From positions 164,132-228,131 of the forward strand of contig NZ_LASZ01000005.1 of assembly GCF_001014645.1 (NCBI RefSeq): a DNA stretch of 64,000 nt, in the 5' to 3' direction. Below are positions 43,620-52,526 of this stretch, piece after piece (the stretch's first letter is position 1; each line of letters opens with the position of its first letter). Source of the stretch: Luteimonas sp. FCS-9. Lineage in GTDB: Bacteria; Pseudomonadota; Gammaproteobacteria; Xanthomonadales; Xanthomonadaceae. Under the pieces are notes generated by a model, which ran no database searches, was not told the origin of the DNA, and saw only the letters and a list, made by a program, of their open reading frames with translations. Both the position numbers and the translations under genes were made by a program.

Positions 43620-43654
43620 GACGACGCCGACGTGCAGGGCACGTCGGCGTCGTC
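43620..43654 (-). terminator. terminator hairpin after the FKBP-like gene
   Basis: Perfect 16-bp stem GACGACGCCGACGTGC / GCACGTCGGCGTCGTC with a 3-nt loop, 22 bp after the stop on the minus strand. Little U-run (GTTTCC), but the stem is exceptionally strong. Confidence 0.75.
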
Positions 43655-43676
43655 TGACACGCTTGCGAAACGTCGA

Positions 43677-44372
43677 TCAGCGCACGCTGAGCAGCTTCAC
43701 CATCACGCCCACCGGCTGCTTGGCGATCTCCTGCGCGTTCTCGCCGGTGACGAACTTGCCCGGCGGCAGCACGATCTCGTAGACCGCGTTGAGCGGCATC
43801 AGCGGCAGCACTTCGCGCAGGCCGGTGATCTGGGCTTCGGACACGCGGAACGGCGCGGTCTTGTCCTCGGCGCTGACGCCGATGCCGACTGGCACGATCA
43901 GCGCCTGGTAGGCGATCTCGACCTGGCTGGCGGCGGTCGGCTTGGCGCCCGAACCGGCCTCGACGACGCGGTACATCACGCCGCTGGGCAGCGACACCAC
44001 ACCTTCGCGCGCCTTGTACTCGGTCAGGAACGCGGAGGCCTTGCCCTCGTTCTCGGTCAGCGCGGCACGACGCTCGGCGACGATCTTCTGCTGCATGCGC
44101 TGCTGGAAGCCGTTGTAGGCGGTGCCCATCTGCTCGGGGGTGTAGGTCGGCTGCTTCTTGCCGTGACCGTCCTGCAGGCCCTTGATGATCGTGTTGACGT
44201 CGACCGGCTCACCGGTCTCGGCCAGGCGGTTGCCCAGATCGAACCCCAGCGCATAGCTCAGCGTGGTCCTGTCGGTCGCCGATGCCGCGGGAGCGGCGGC
44301 CTGCTGCTGGGCGAGCGCGGAACCGCTGAACGTGATGGCCGCCACGGCGGCCGCAATAAAACGCAACTTCAT
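43677..44372 (-). CDS. Mip/FkpA-like FKBP-family periplasmic protein with degenerate FKBP domain
   Basis: 231 aa. Signal peptide (MKLRFIAAAVAAITFSGSALA), then the helical FKBP_N dimerisation domain (LSYALGFDLGNRLAETGEPV to about residue 130) and a C-terminal FKBP-like domain starting LPSGVMYRVVEAGSG. That domain keeps LMPLNAVYEIVLPP but lacks the FD of the active site, has ITGLREV in place of IPGW, and has no AYG. It therefore may be a chaperone rather than an active prolyl isomerase. Confidence 0.85.
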   Translation of the reverse strand: MKLRFIAAAVAAITFSGSALAQQQAAAPAASATDRTTLSYALGFDLGNRLAETGEPVDVNTIIKGLQDGHGKKQPTYTPEQMGTAYNGFQQRMQQKIVAERRAALTENEGKASAFLTEYKAREGVVSLPSGVMYRVVEAGSGAKPTAASQVEIAYQALIVPVGIGVSAEDKTAPFRVSEAQITGLREVLPLMPLNAVYEIVLPPGKFVTGENAQEIAKQPVGVMVKLLSVR

Positions 44373-44550
44373 TCCCTGGTTCTCCGCTAGGTCAGATTCG
44401 GTATCGCCTGTACGAGAAAGGGCGGTCGAACCGCCCCTCTTGACGCGCTAGGATAGCGGTCGCAGGGCTTAACCGCCACTGACGACCTCCCCTTCCGACC
44501 GCACGCGCTCCGGCGAGTTCCCGGCGCCGCATCCCGTGCCTGGAGCCCGC

Positions 44551-45333
44551 ATGTCCGACTCCCCGCTGCTGACCGCCGACCGCGACGGCATCCGCACCGT
44601 CACCGTCCACCGCCCCGACAAGATGAATGCGTTGAACTCGGCGACGCTCGACGCGCTGTTCGCCGCATTCGAAGCCGCCGCCGAGGCGCCCGACGTCCGC
44701 GTGGTCGTGCTCACCGGTGCCGGCCCGAAGGCGTTCGTCGCCGGCGCCGACATCGCCGAGATGGCCGGACTGCAACCGGTCGAGGGCCGCGACTTCGCAT
44801 TGCGCGGGCAGCGCACGATGCGCCGCATTGAGACGATGCCCAAGCCGGTGATCGCGATGGTCAACGGCTTCGCGCTCGGCGGCGGGCTGGAGCTGGCGAT
44901 GGCCTGCCACCTGCGCGTGGCCGCCGACACCGCCAGGCTCGGGCAGCCCGAGATCAACCTCGGCCTGATCCCGGGCTTCGGTGGCAGCCAGCGCCTGCTG
45001 CGGCTGGCCGGCCGCGCGGCGACCCTCGAACTGTGCCTGACCGGCGCGCCGATCGACGCGGTGCGCGCGCAGGCGCTGGGCATCGTCAACCGCGTGGTGC
45101 CGGCCGCGAAGCTGGAGGCCGAGACGATGGCGCTGGCCGCGCAGCTCGCGCGCGCCGCGCCGCTGGCGCTGCGCGGCATCCTCGATTGCGTGCACGTCGG
45201 CGGCGAGGCCGCGCTCGGCGAGGGCCTGGAATACGAGGCCGCGCAGTTCGGGCTGGCGTTCTCGACCCAGGACATGCGCGAAGGCACGCGCGCGTTCCTG
45301 GAACGACGCAAGCCCGAGTTCCGGAACCGTTGA
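44551..45333 (+). CDS. enoyl-CoA hydratase
   Basis: 260-aa crotonase. AFVAGADIAEMAG (first oxyanion part), FALGGGLELAMACHLRVA with the first catalytic Glu, and QPEINLGLIPGFGGSQRLLR with the second Glu, so both hydratase acids are intact. It adds water to trans-2-enoyl-CoA in fatty acid oxidation. The start at MSDSPLL is preferred. The stop overlaps the next start (TGATG), and nth follows, a three-gene unit. Confidence 0.93.
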   Translation: MSDSPLLTADRDGIRTVTVHRPDKMNALNSATLDALFAAFEAAAEAPDVRVVVLTGAGPKAFVAGADIAEMAGLQPVEGRDFALRGQRTMRRIETMPKPVIAMVNGFALGGGLELAMACHLRVAADTARLGQPEINLGLIPGFGGSQRLLRLAGRAATLELCLTGAPIDAVRAQALGIVNRVVPAAKLEAETMALAAQLARAAPLALRGILDCVHVGGEAALGEGLEYEAAQFGLAFSTQDMREGTRAFLERRKPEFRNR

Positions 45334-45716
45334 TGCCCGGCCAGCCCACCGCCAGCCCGCCCGCCCTGGATCGACTGGTCGCGCTGTTGCGCGCCGACGA
45401 CGTCGACGGCGCGATCGACGCCGGCCTGATGGCCGCCTGGCCGGAGGCATGGGCCGCCGCGCTCGACGACGACGCGCGCAGGCTGCTGCTCGACGCGCGC
45501 GCCCGGCTGCAGGCGGCCTGGGACGCGCGCGCGCGCTACCGCATACGCGAGGCCCGGCTCGCACGGCGCGCGGCCGCGCGTGAGGCCGCACGCGCGCCGG
45601 CGCCCGCAGCGCCGCCCGGCCCGGCCGCCGGTGCAGCACCGCCACGACCCGCGCTGCCGGCGAGCGCCGCGGCGATCCTGGCCCGCGCCAAGGCGCGCGC
45701 CGGGGGTGGCGCATGA
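45333..45716 (+). CDS. hypothetical Ala/Arg-rich protein
   Basis: 127 aa. Predicted helices with LDRLVALLRADDVDGAIDAGL at the start and a basic coiled segment (ARLQAAWDARARYRIREARL); then a low-complexity Ala/Pro linker and a short terminal helix SAAAILARAKARAGGGA. No domain recognised. Overlaps both neighbours (TGATG before, ATGA after), so it is truly translated in the crotonase-nth unit. Confidence 0.7.
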   Translation: MPGQPTASPPALDRLVALLRADDVDGAIDAGLMAAWPEAWAAALDDDARRLLLDARARLQAAWDARARYRIREARLARRAAAREAARAPAPAAPPGPAAGAAPPRPALPASAAAILARAKARAGGGA

Positions 45717-46405
45717 GCGTCGGCGTCCTGCCCGCCGCGCCCCGGCGCCGCGGCCCGACGCTGACCCGCGCCGAGATCCACGACCTGTTCTCGCGGTTGC
45801 GCGCGCTCGATCCCGAGCCGACGACCGAACTGGAGTACACCACCCCGTTCGAGCTGCTGGTCGCGGTGATCCTCTCGGCGCAGGCCACCGACGTCGGGGT
45901 CAACAAGGCGACCCGGCGGCTGTATCCGGTCGCCAACACACCGCAGGCGATCCTCGACCTCGGCGAGGACGGGCTCAAGCGCCACATCGCGACGATCGGG
46001 CTGTTCAACGCCAAGGCCAGGAACGTCATCGCGACCTGCCGCATCCTGGTCGAGCAGCACGGCGGCGAGGTGCCGCGCGACCGCGCCGCGCTCGAGGCGC
46101 TGCCCGGCGTCGGCCGCAAGACCGCCAACGTCGTGCTCAATACGGTGTTCGGCGAGCCGGCGATCGCGGTCGACACGCACATCTTCCGGGTGTCCAACCG
46201 CACCGGCCTGGCGCCGGGCAAGGACGTGCGCGCCGTCGAGGACCGGCTGCTGCGCGTGGTGCCGGAGGAATTCCTGCTCGGCGCGCACCACTGGCTGATC
46301 CTGCACGGCCGCTACACCTGCAAGGCGCGCAGGCCCGATTGTCCGAAATGCGTGATCCGGGACCTGTGCCGGTTCAAGGACAAGACCCCCGGGACGGTGG
46401 ACTGA
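45713..46405 (+). CDS. nth: endonuclease III
   Basis: 230 aa. HhH-GPD glycosylase/AP lyase for oxidised pyrimidines. The HhH motif LPGVGRKTANVVLN contains the catalytic Lys; the catalytic Asp is in IAVDTHIFRV. The C-terminal [4Fe-4S] loop is C(x6)C(x2)C(x5)C in CKARRPDCPKCVIRDLC. The N-terminus is about 15 aa longer than in E. coli. The start overlaps the upstream stop (ATGA). Confidence 0.97.
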   Translation: MSVGVLPAAPRRRGPTLTRAEIHDLFSRLRALDPEPTTELEYTTPFELLVAVILSAQATDVGVNKATRRLYPVANTPQAILDLGEDGLKRHIATIGLFNAKARNVIATCRILVEQHGGEVPRDRAALEALPGVGRKTANVVLNTVFGEPAIAVDTHIFRVSNRTGLAPGKDVRAVEDRLLRVVPEEFLLGAHHWLILHGRYTCKARRPDCPKCVIRDLCRFKDKTPGTVD

Positions 46406-46469
46406 GCAACGGCGCCTTGCGATCGACCGGGCGGGCACGGCGACACATGCGCCGCCGTACCCTGCCGCA

Positions 46470-48101
46470 TCACTCGTCGCGTTCGACGAACGGCTTGCGC
46501 GGCAGGCGTTCGTCGCGCATCGCCGCGTGATAGGCGAACGAGGCGATGATCGCCGCGGCCTGCTTCAGGTCCTCGGGCACCACATGGTCGTAGGTGTCCA
46601 GATGCGTGTGGTGGACGTGGCTGAAGTAGTCGGCCGGGTCCTGCACGAACTGGAAGCCCGGCAGGCCGACGCGGTCGAAGGCGATGTGGTCGGTGCTGCC
46701 GGTGTTGCGCGTGGTGACGATGCTCGCGCCCAGGTCGGCGAACGGCGCCAGCCACGCCTGGAACACCGGCACCGCGGCGTGGTTCTCCTGCGCATAGATG
46801 CCGCGGATGCGGCCGGTGCCGTTGTCGAAGTTGAAATACGTGGAGAACCGGTCGTAGCCGCGCCGGCGCTGCAACGGGCCGGTGCCGCGCTGGAACGACT
46901 GCGGCAGCGCCCGCTGCTCGGGATCGGTCGGCTCGGGATAGGCCGCCAGGTGCCGCGACACGTAGCCGGCCGAGCCGTGCAGGCCCTGCTCCTCGCCGCC
47001 CCACAGCGCAATGCGGATCGTGCGCTTCGGACGCGCGTCGATCGCCTTGAGGATGCGCATCGCCTCCATCATCACGACCACGCCGGCACCGTTGTCGGCC
47101 GCGCCGGTGCCGGTGTGCCAGGAGTCGAGGTGCGCGCCGATGACCACCAGCTCGTCGGCCTTCGACGTGCCCGGCAGCTCGGCGAACGTGTTGGTCGCCG
47201 ACAGGTCGCCGTCGCTGGTGAAGCGCGCATCCACGTCGAGGCGCAGCCGCGGCGCCTGCCCGCGCTCGACCGCGCGCACGAGCTGGTTGTAATGCTCGGC
47301 GGCCACGACGAGGTCCGGCACGCCGACCGGCTCGCCGGCCTTGCGCGCGCCGCCGCCCATCACCCGGACGATGCCGTTGTCCCAGGAGCTGATCGACAGC
47401 GTCGCCAGCACGCCTTCCTCGGCGAAGAACGCATTGAGCGCGCGGTTGAGCGCCTGCCGCTTGCGGTACTCCTCCAGGCGCTTGTCCTGCGCGTCGCCGG
47501 CCGGGTCCTGCGGCACCGGGAAGGTCTGCAGCTCGCCCAGATCCTCCTCGGTGTAGCGGCGGAAGTCGGGCTTGTCGGCCGGCTTGTAGGCGCGCGCCTC
47601 GTCGAGCAGCACGACCTTGCCGGCGAGCTTGCCGCGCTGCTTGTCGATGTCCTCGAGCGTCTTGAACGTGGCCAGCACCACCTCGCCCTCGACCGGGCCG
47701 TCGGTGCCAGGCGTCCAGGCCTTGGGCAGCGCGTGGATCGGCAGCTCGCGCGGCGCGATCAGTTCGACGCGCGAGGCGCGGAACTCCCAGCCGCGACCGA
47801 ACGCCGGGTCGTAGACCTCGTCGTGCACGTTCGCCAGGCCCCAGCCCGCCAGCTTCCCGCGCGCCCATTGCGCCGAACGCGCATGGGCCGGCGAGTTGGT
47901 CAGCCGCGGACCGATCGTCTCGGTGAGTTCCTTGAGGTTGGCGGCGGCCTGCGAGCGGTGGAAGGCCTCGTGGCGGATCCTGGCGACGACGTCGAGGTCG
48001 ACCGGCTCGACGGCCTGGGCGGAGGCCAGCGCGGGCAACAGGGCGACGACGGCCAGTGCCGCCTGCAACAGGCGGGAACGGTGGGATTGCGGCTTGCTCA
48101 C
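46470..48101 (-). CDS. secreted M28-family zinc aminopeptidase
   Basis: 543 aa. Signal peptide to about residue 28 (ALAVVALLPALASAQA). A PA domain insert (about 140-250, GPVEGEVVLATF, GKVVLLDEAR) is followed by the peptidase domain with zinc ligands: His and Asp in GAHLDSWHTGTGAADNGAG, the Glu pair in WGGEEQGLHGSAGY, and GSTDHIAFDRVGLPG. Likely an exported aminopeptidase or carboxypeptidase for peptide scavenging. Monocistronic, convergent with nth. Confidence 0.92.
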   Translation of the reverse strand: MSKPQSHRSRLLQAALAVVALLPALASAQAVEPVDLDVVARIRHEAFHRSQAAANLKELTETIGPRLTNSPAHARSAQWARGKLAGWGLANVHDEVYDPAFGRGWEFRASRVELIAPRELPIHALPKAWTPGTDGPVEGEVVLATFKTLEDIDKQRGKLAGKVVLLDEARAYKPADKPDFRRYTEEDLGELQTFPVPQDPAGDAQDKRLEEYRKRQALNRALNAFFAEEGVLATLSISSWDNGIVRVMGGGARKAGEPVGVPDLVVAAEHYNQLVRAVERGQAPRLRLDVDARFTSDGDLSATNTFAELPGTSKADELVVIGAHLDSWHTGTGAADNGAGVVVMMEAMRILKAIDARPKRTIRIALWGGEEQGLHGSAGYVSRHLAAYPEPTDPEQRALPQSFQRGTGPLQRRRGYDRFSTYFNFDNGTGRIRGIYAQENHAAVPVFQAWLAPFADLGASIVTTRNTGSTDHIAFDRVGLPGFQFVQDPADYFSHVHHTHLDTYDHVVPEDLKQAAAIIASFAYHAAMRDERLPRKPFVERDE

Positions 48102-48290
48102 GGTACTCCCCGGGACTGCGGAACGAGGGCCCGCGGAAGCGGGCCGGCGACGGCGCCGTCTCTCCCGCGGCGCCGGTCCGCCATGCTAACCGCAGCCGGG
48201 CGCCGGCACGCGCCCCGACCGCGTCCGATCCGCCCTGCCGGCATGCCGCACGCGCATGTCCGCCCCGATCGGGCCGCCGAAACGCACGAA

Positions 48291-48312
48291 GCCCGCGGCA
48301 TGCACCGCGGGC
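48291..48312 (-). terminator. hairpin after oprP
   Basis: 8-bp perfect stem GCCCGCGG / CCGCGGGC with a 6-nt loop, 26 bp after the oprP stop on the minus strand. The U-run is poor, so terminator strength is uncertain. Confidence 0.6.
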
Positions 48313-48337
48313 CCCGTGCGTGGCGCCGACCGCGTGG

Positions 48338-49639
48338 TCAGAACGCGAACTGCGTGCGCAGCGCGTACTGCCCGGTCTCGTCGCCGGTGAAGGTGTTGTC
48401 GCCCTTGGTGTAGTTGAACATGAAGCGCAGGTTCGGGTTGACGTAGTAGTTCATGCCGACGATCCAGCTGCTGACGTCCATGTCGCGCACGTCCTTGTTC
48501 TCGATCGTGTCGTAGCGCGCGGTCAGCTCCCACAGGCCGCGGTCGGCGACCTTGGGCGAGGCGAAGATGCCGTTGCCCGGCTTGTAGGCCTTGTGCCCGC
48601 CGTTGAGCAGCCAGCTGCCCTGCACGTACCAGGTCGCGACGTCCTGGTCGGGACCGGCCGGCTGGCCGAACGTGGCGTTGGCGTACTCGCCCTGGAAGAA
48701 CAGCGGGCCGAACGAACCTGCGGCCTCGACACCGACCGCGGTCACCTGGTTGCGGCTGGCGCCGGTGGTCGTGGCGACGGTCTGCGCCGGGCCGCGGCGG
48801 CCGGCGTAGTTGGCCGAGGCCGAGAAGTCCGCCGAGCCCTGGTTGAGATTCTCCTGGCTGGCCCAGCCGCCGAAGTGCAGCGTGCTGTCGGCGGTGTTGA
48901 TCGGCGCGAAGGTCACGCGACCGGCCGCGCCGACGCCTTCGTTGCGGCTGCCCGAGGCGCTGCGCAGGTTGAACACCGACAGGCCGGCGGTGTAGTTGCC
49001 GTCGGCGCGCAGGTAGCCCACGCCCTGCTGGAACTGGCGGCCGTTGAACAGGCCGGTGGCCGAGGCGAACGGGCGCTCCATCATCAGGATCTCGTTGGAG
49101 CTGGTCAGTTCCTCCATCGAGCGGTAGGGCTTGAAGTGGCCGATGGTGAACTTGCCGCCCAGCGCCGACTTGGCGATGTAGACGTCGCGGAAGCCCTCCA
49201 GGCCGTTGCCGGCCGCGAAGTCCTGTTCGAACTTGTACTCCCAGCCGTAGGCCTTGCCCTGCAGCGTGATGCGCGCGCGGCGGAACTCGCTGGTGCCGGT
49301 GGTCGAGACCTCGTCGCGGTCGAAGGCGTAGGCGTCGAAGTGGATGCGGCCGCCGGCCGAGAACTCGAACTGCTTGTCGGCCGAGGTGACCTTCAGGCCG
49401 CCCTTGGTATCGATCGTCGGCGCGGTGGTCGCGATCTTGTCCAGGCTTTCCTGGGTGCCGATGTTGATGTCGGACTGCGCGTCGGTCCGCACCTCCAGCG
49501 CGTCGACCTTGGCCTGCAGTTCGGCCAGCTGCGCGCGCAGCGCCGCGACTTCGGCATCGCGCGGGGACTGGGCGGCAGCTGCGAAGGAAACGGACGCGAC
49601 GGCGAGTGCGACGGACGCGGCCAGGATGGAATGACGCAT
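48338..49639 (-). CDS. oprP: phosphate-selective porin OprP/OprO
   Basis: 433 aa. Signal peptide (to about residue 24), then a short coiled coil DAEVAALRAQLAELQAKVDALE typical of this porin family, and a 16-strand barrel ending with a C-terminal Phe (RTQFAF). GGRIHFDAYAFDRDE and FRRARITLQGKAYGWEYKFE are family signatures. It imports phosphate or polyphosphate under starvation. The start at MRHSILAAS is chosen over an upstream Met. A Pho box lies 115 bp upstream. Confidence 0.93.
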   Translation of the reverse strand: MRHSILAASVALAVASVSFAAAAQSPRDAEVAALRAQLAELQAKVDALEVRTDAQSDINIGTQESLDKIATTAPTIDTKGGLKVTSADKQFEFSAGGRIHFDAYAFDRDEVSTTGTSEFRRARITLQGKAYGWEYKFEQDFAAGNGLEGFRDVYIAKSALGGKFTIGHFKPYRSMEELTSSNEILMMERPFASATGLFNGRQFQQGVGYLRADGNYTAGLSVFNLRSASGSRNEGVGAAGRVTFAPINTADSTLHFGGWASQENLNQGSADFSASANYAGRRGPAQTVATTTGASRNQVTAVGVEAAGSFGPLFFQGEYANATFGQPAGPDQDVATWYVQGSWLLNGGHKAYKPGNGIFASPKVADRGLWELTARYDTIENKDVRDMDVSSWIVGMNYYVNPNLRFMFNYTKGDNTFTGDETGQYALRTQFAF

Positions 49640-49753
49640 GGTGGATTCCCGTGGAGAGAGTGAGAGGAGTCGAAGCGCCATCCGTGCGTCACGCCCCGCG
49701 TGATCCGTCCTGGCGTTAAGCGCCCGTTAGCGACGCTGCGCAGACTGCGCGGC

Positions 49754-49797
49754 CTCGCTGACAACCCGATGGCAGTTGCATGACGGCCAGATGACAG
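49754..49797 (-). promoter_or_regulatory. Pho box (four 11-bp direct repeats) for oprP
   Basis: Read on the minus strand: CTGTCATCTGG, CCGTCATGCAA, CTGCCATCGGG, TTGTCAGCGAG, four tandem 11-bp units with the (C/T)TGTCA core of PhoB sites. It lies 115 bp upstream of the oprP start. Confidence 0.85.
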
Positions 49798-49832
49798 GCG
49801 CATTGGCCGGCCGCCACGCCTGCCCGCGGCCA

Positions 49833-49876
49833 CCGTCATCGCGTGGTCACGGGATTGACGCCGGGCTGTCATGGCG
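49833..49876 (+). promoter_or_regulatory. Pho box (four 11-bp direct repeats) for the pst operon
   Basis: CCGTCATCGCG, TGGTCACGGGA, TTGACGCCGGG, CTGTCATGGCG in perfect 11-bp phase, ending 56 bp before the first pstS. The first, second and fourth units carry the GTCA core; the third is weaker. Confidence 0.8.
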
Positions 49877-49932
49877 AATGCGTGGAATACGCCGCACGGC
49901 GCTGTGGGCCGTCCATCACTCCAGGGAACCTC

Positions 49933-50967
49933 ATGTACGCACTGCTCAAGAACCGGGTCGCGGCCGTCGCGCTGTCGACCACGCTGCTGGCGACCACGTT
50001 CGCCGCGCCCGCACTGGCCAACGACGTCACCGGCGCCGGCGCCTCGTTCGTCTACCCGGCGATGACCAAGTGGTCGGCCGACTACCGCGCCGCGACCGGC
50101 AAGCAGGTCAACTACCAGTCGATCGGCTCGGGCGGCGGCATCGCCCAGATCAAGGCCGGCACCGTCGACTTCGGCTCGTCCGATGCCCCGCTGCCGCCCG
50201 AGGACCTGGCGAAGTCCGGTCTGGTGCAGTTCCCGTCGGTGATCGGCGGCGTGGTGCCGATCGTCAACGTCGAGGGCATCGCGGCCGGCGCGATGAAGCT
50301 CGACGGCACGACGCTGGCCAACATCTTCCTGGGCAAGATCACCCGATGGAACGACCCGGCGATCGTCGCGCTCAACGGGGGCCTGGCGCTGCCCGACGCA
50401 CGCATCACGGTCGTGCACCGCTCCGACGGCTCGGGCACCACCTTCAACTTCGTCAACTACCTGTCCAAGGTCAGCCCGGAGTGGAAGAGCGGCGTCGGCG
50501 AAGGCACGACGGTCAAGTGGCCGGTGGGCATCGGCGGCAAGGGCAACGAGGGCGTGGCCGCGTACGTCAAGCAGATCAAGGGCGGCATCGGCTACGTGGA
50601 GCTGTCGTACGCGCTGCAGAACCGCCTGGCCTATTCGCGCCTGAAGAATGCCGCGGGCAACTTCGTCAACCCGAGCGAGGAGACCTTCTCGGCCGCCGCC
50701 GCCAGCGCCGACTGGGCCGCGACCCGCGACTTCCACCTGGTCATGACCAACGCCCCGGGCGAGAACGCCTGGCCGATCACCGCGACCAACTTCATCCTGA
50801 TGCACCGCAACCCGAAGAACCGCGCCGGTGCGAAGAACGCGCAGGAGTTCTTCCGCTGGGTCTACGCCAACGGCGGCCCGCAGGCGCGCCAGCTCGGCTA
50901 CGTGCCGCTGCCGGCCTCGCTGGTGCAGCAGGTCGAGCGCTACTGGACGCAGAACGCGAAGTACTGA
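49933..50967 (+). CDS. pstS: phosphate-binding protein PstS (soluble, first copy)
   Basis: 344-aa periplasmic phosphate receptor. Signal peptide ends near APALA. GAGASFVYPAMTKW at the mature N-terminus and QSIGSGGGIAQIKAG plus HRSDGSGTTFNF form the phosphate-binding loops. It differs from the second copy in being secreted rather than lipidated. First gene after the Pho box; a strong terminator follows, so it may be made in excess over the rest. Confidence 0.95.
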   Translation: MYALLKNRVAAVALSTTLLATTFAAPALANDVTGAGASFVYPAMTKWSADYRAATGKQVNYQSIGSGGGIAQIKAGTVDFGSSDAPLPPEDLAKSGLVQFPSVIGGVVPIVNVEGIAAGAMKLDGTTLANIFLGKITRWNDPAIVALNGGLALPDARITVVHRSDGSGTTFNFVNYLSKVSPEWKSGVGEGTTVKWPVGIGGKGNEGVAAYVKQIKGGIGYVELSYALQNRLAYSRLKNAAGNFVNPSEETFSAAAASADWAATRDFHLVMTNAPGENAWPITATNFILMHRNPKNRAGAKNAQEFFRWVYANGGPQARQLGYVPLPASLVQQVERYWTQNAKY

Positions 50968-51061
50968 CCGCCTCCCGGCGCATCGCGGACGCGCCACCCG
51001 CGGGTCCGGTCGCCCTCTCCCGGCCGGTCCCGCTTCCCCGCGATGCGTCTTTTCTTCCTCG

Positions 51062-51086
51062 ACGGGCCTTCGGGCCCGTTTTTTTT
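51062..51086 (+). terminator. Rho-independent terminator after first pstS
   Basis: 7-bp stem ACGGGCC / GGCCCGT with a TTCG tetraloop and an 8-T run. It would end or attenuate transcripts before the second pstS. Confidence 0.92.
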
Positions 51087-51100
51087 CGTTCCGACGTACG

Positions 51101-51209
51101 CCCCCACCCAACCCTCCCCCGCACGCGGGGGAGGGCTTCCGGGGCCGCTACCCAACGGTTACCTCCCCCGCCTGCGGGGGAGGTCGGCGCCAACGGCGCC
51201 GGGTGGGGG
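51101..51209. repeat. complex palindromic element with nested hairpins
   Basis: The outer CCCCCACCC / GGGTGGGGG encloses CCTCCCCCGCACGCGGGGGAGG-type hairpins (51113-51134 and 51162-51183) and GGCGCCAACGGCGCC (51186-51200). It fills most of the 398-bp gap between the two pstS genes; the remainder to 51365 shows no gene. Confidence 0.75.
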
Positions 51210-51365
51210 CGAGCCCGTCCGCGGCGCCGCTTCGACCGCTATCCGACGCGACACACCCGAGCGTCAATCAGCGGCCGGCCCCGGCGTCATACGCCTGTAA
51301 CAAAAACATCATTTCATGAGCGCACCCCGGCGGCGCCCCGCGTCGTCCCTTACATGGAGCCCCGC

Positions 51366-52457
51366 ATGTCCCGTCATCCGGTCCGCATCGGCGCACTCGC
51401 GCTGTCCTCCCTGATCTTCCTCGCCGCCTGCGGCGGCGGCAACGACGCTCCGGCCGGCCAGGCCGCCGACGGCGCGCCCGCCGCGCAACAGGGCGCAGGC
51501 GACCGCGTCGCCGCCGAGATCTCCGGCGCCGGCGCATCGTTCATCTACCCGCTGGTCTCCAAGTGGTCGGCCGACTACAACGCCGCCACCGGCAACAAGG
51601 TCAACTACCAGTCGATCGGCTCGGGCGGCGGCATCGCCCAGATCAAGGCTGGCACCGTCGACTTCGGCTCGTCCGACAAGCCGCTCGACAGCGCCGAACT
51701 GCAGGCCGCGGGCCTCGGCCAGTTCCCCTCGGCGATCGGCGGCGTGGTCCCCGTGCTCAACGTCGAGGGTCTCGAGCCCGGCCAGCTCAAGCTCACCGGC
51801 GCGCTGCTCGCCGACATCTTCCTGGGCAAGGTCGCGACCTGGAACGATCCGGCGATCGCCGCGCTCAACCCCGGCGTGACGCTGCCGGCCGGCAAGATCA
51901 GCATCGTCCACCGCTCCGACGGCTCGGGCACCACGTTCAACTTCTCCAACTACCTGTCCAAGGTCAGCCCGGACTGGAAGTCGAAGGTGGGCGAAGGCAC
52001 GTCGGTGCAGTGGCCGACCGGCGTGGGCGGCAAGGGCAACGAGGGTGTCGCTTCGTACGTGCAGCAGATCAAGGGCTCGATCGGCTACGTCGAACTGGCC
52101 TACGCGCTGCAGAACGGCATGCCCTACGCCTCGCTGCAGAACGCCGCCGGCAACTGGGTGCAGCCCAGCGAGCAGAGCTTCGCCGCGGCTGCCGCGACCG
52201 CCGACTGGGCCGGCGCGCAGGACTTCAACCTGGTGATCACCAACGCACCGGGCGCCGACGCGTGGCCGATCACCGCGACCAACTTCATGCTGATGCACAA
52301 GCAGCCCAAGGACGCGGCGCGCAGCCAGGCGACGCGGGACTTCTTCAAGTGGGCGTTCGAGTCGGGCCAGGCGCAGGCCAGCGAACTGCACTACGTGCCG
52401 CTGCCGCCGGAGCTGGTGCAGCAGATCGAGGCCTACTGGGCGGCCGAGTTCAAGTGA
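51366..52457 (+). CDS. pstS: phosphate-binding lipoprotein PstS (second copy)
   Basis: 363 aa, about two-thirds identical by eye to the first copy over the mature domain (QSIGSGGGIAQIKAGTVDFG shared). It carries a lipobox SLIFLAAC and an Ala/Gly/Gln linker (about residues 20-50), so it is membrane-anchored. The ATG at 51366 has GGAG six bases upstream. It precedes pstC by 69 bp and is probably the binding protein co-expressed with the permease. Confidence 0.93.
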   Translation: MSRHPVRIGALALSSLIFLAACGGGNDAPAGQAADGAPAAQQGAGDRVAAEISGAGASFIYPLVSKWSADYNAATGNKVNYQSIGSGGGIAQIKAGTVDFGSSDKPLDSAELQAAGLGQFPSAIGGVVPVLNVEGLEPGQLKLTGALLADIFLGKVATWNDPAIAALNPGVTLPAGKISIVHRSDGSGTTFNFSNYLSKVSPDWKSKVGEGTSVQWPTGVGGKGNEGVASYVQQIKGSIGYVELAYALQNGMPYASLQNAAGNWVQPSEQSFAAAAATADWAGAQDFNLVITNAPGADAWPITATNFMLMHKQPKDAARSQATRDFFKWAFESGQAQASELHYVPLPPELVQQIEAYWAAEFK

Positions 52458-52526
52458 CGGTCCGTCCGCGCCCGCATCTCGCGGGCGCGGACCACGGATC
52501 GCGGCTCTCCTCCTTCCGGACTCCCC

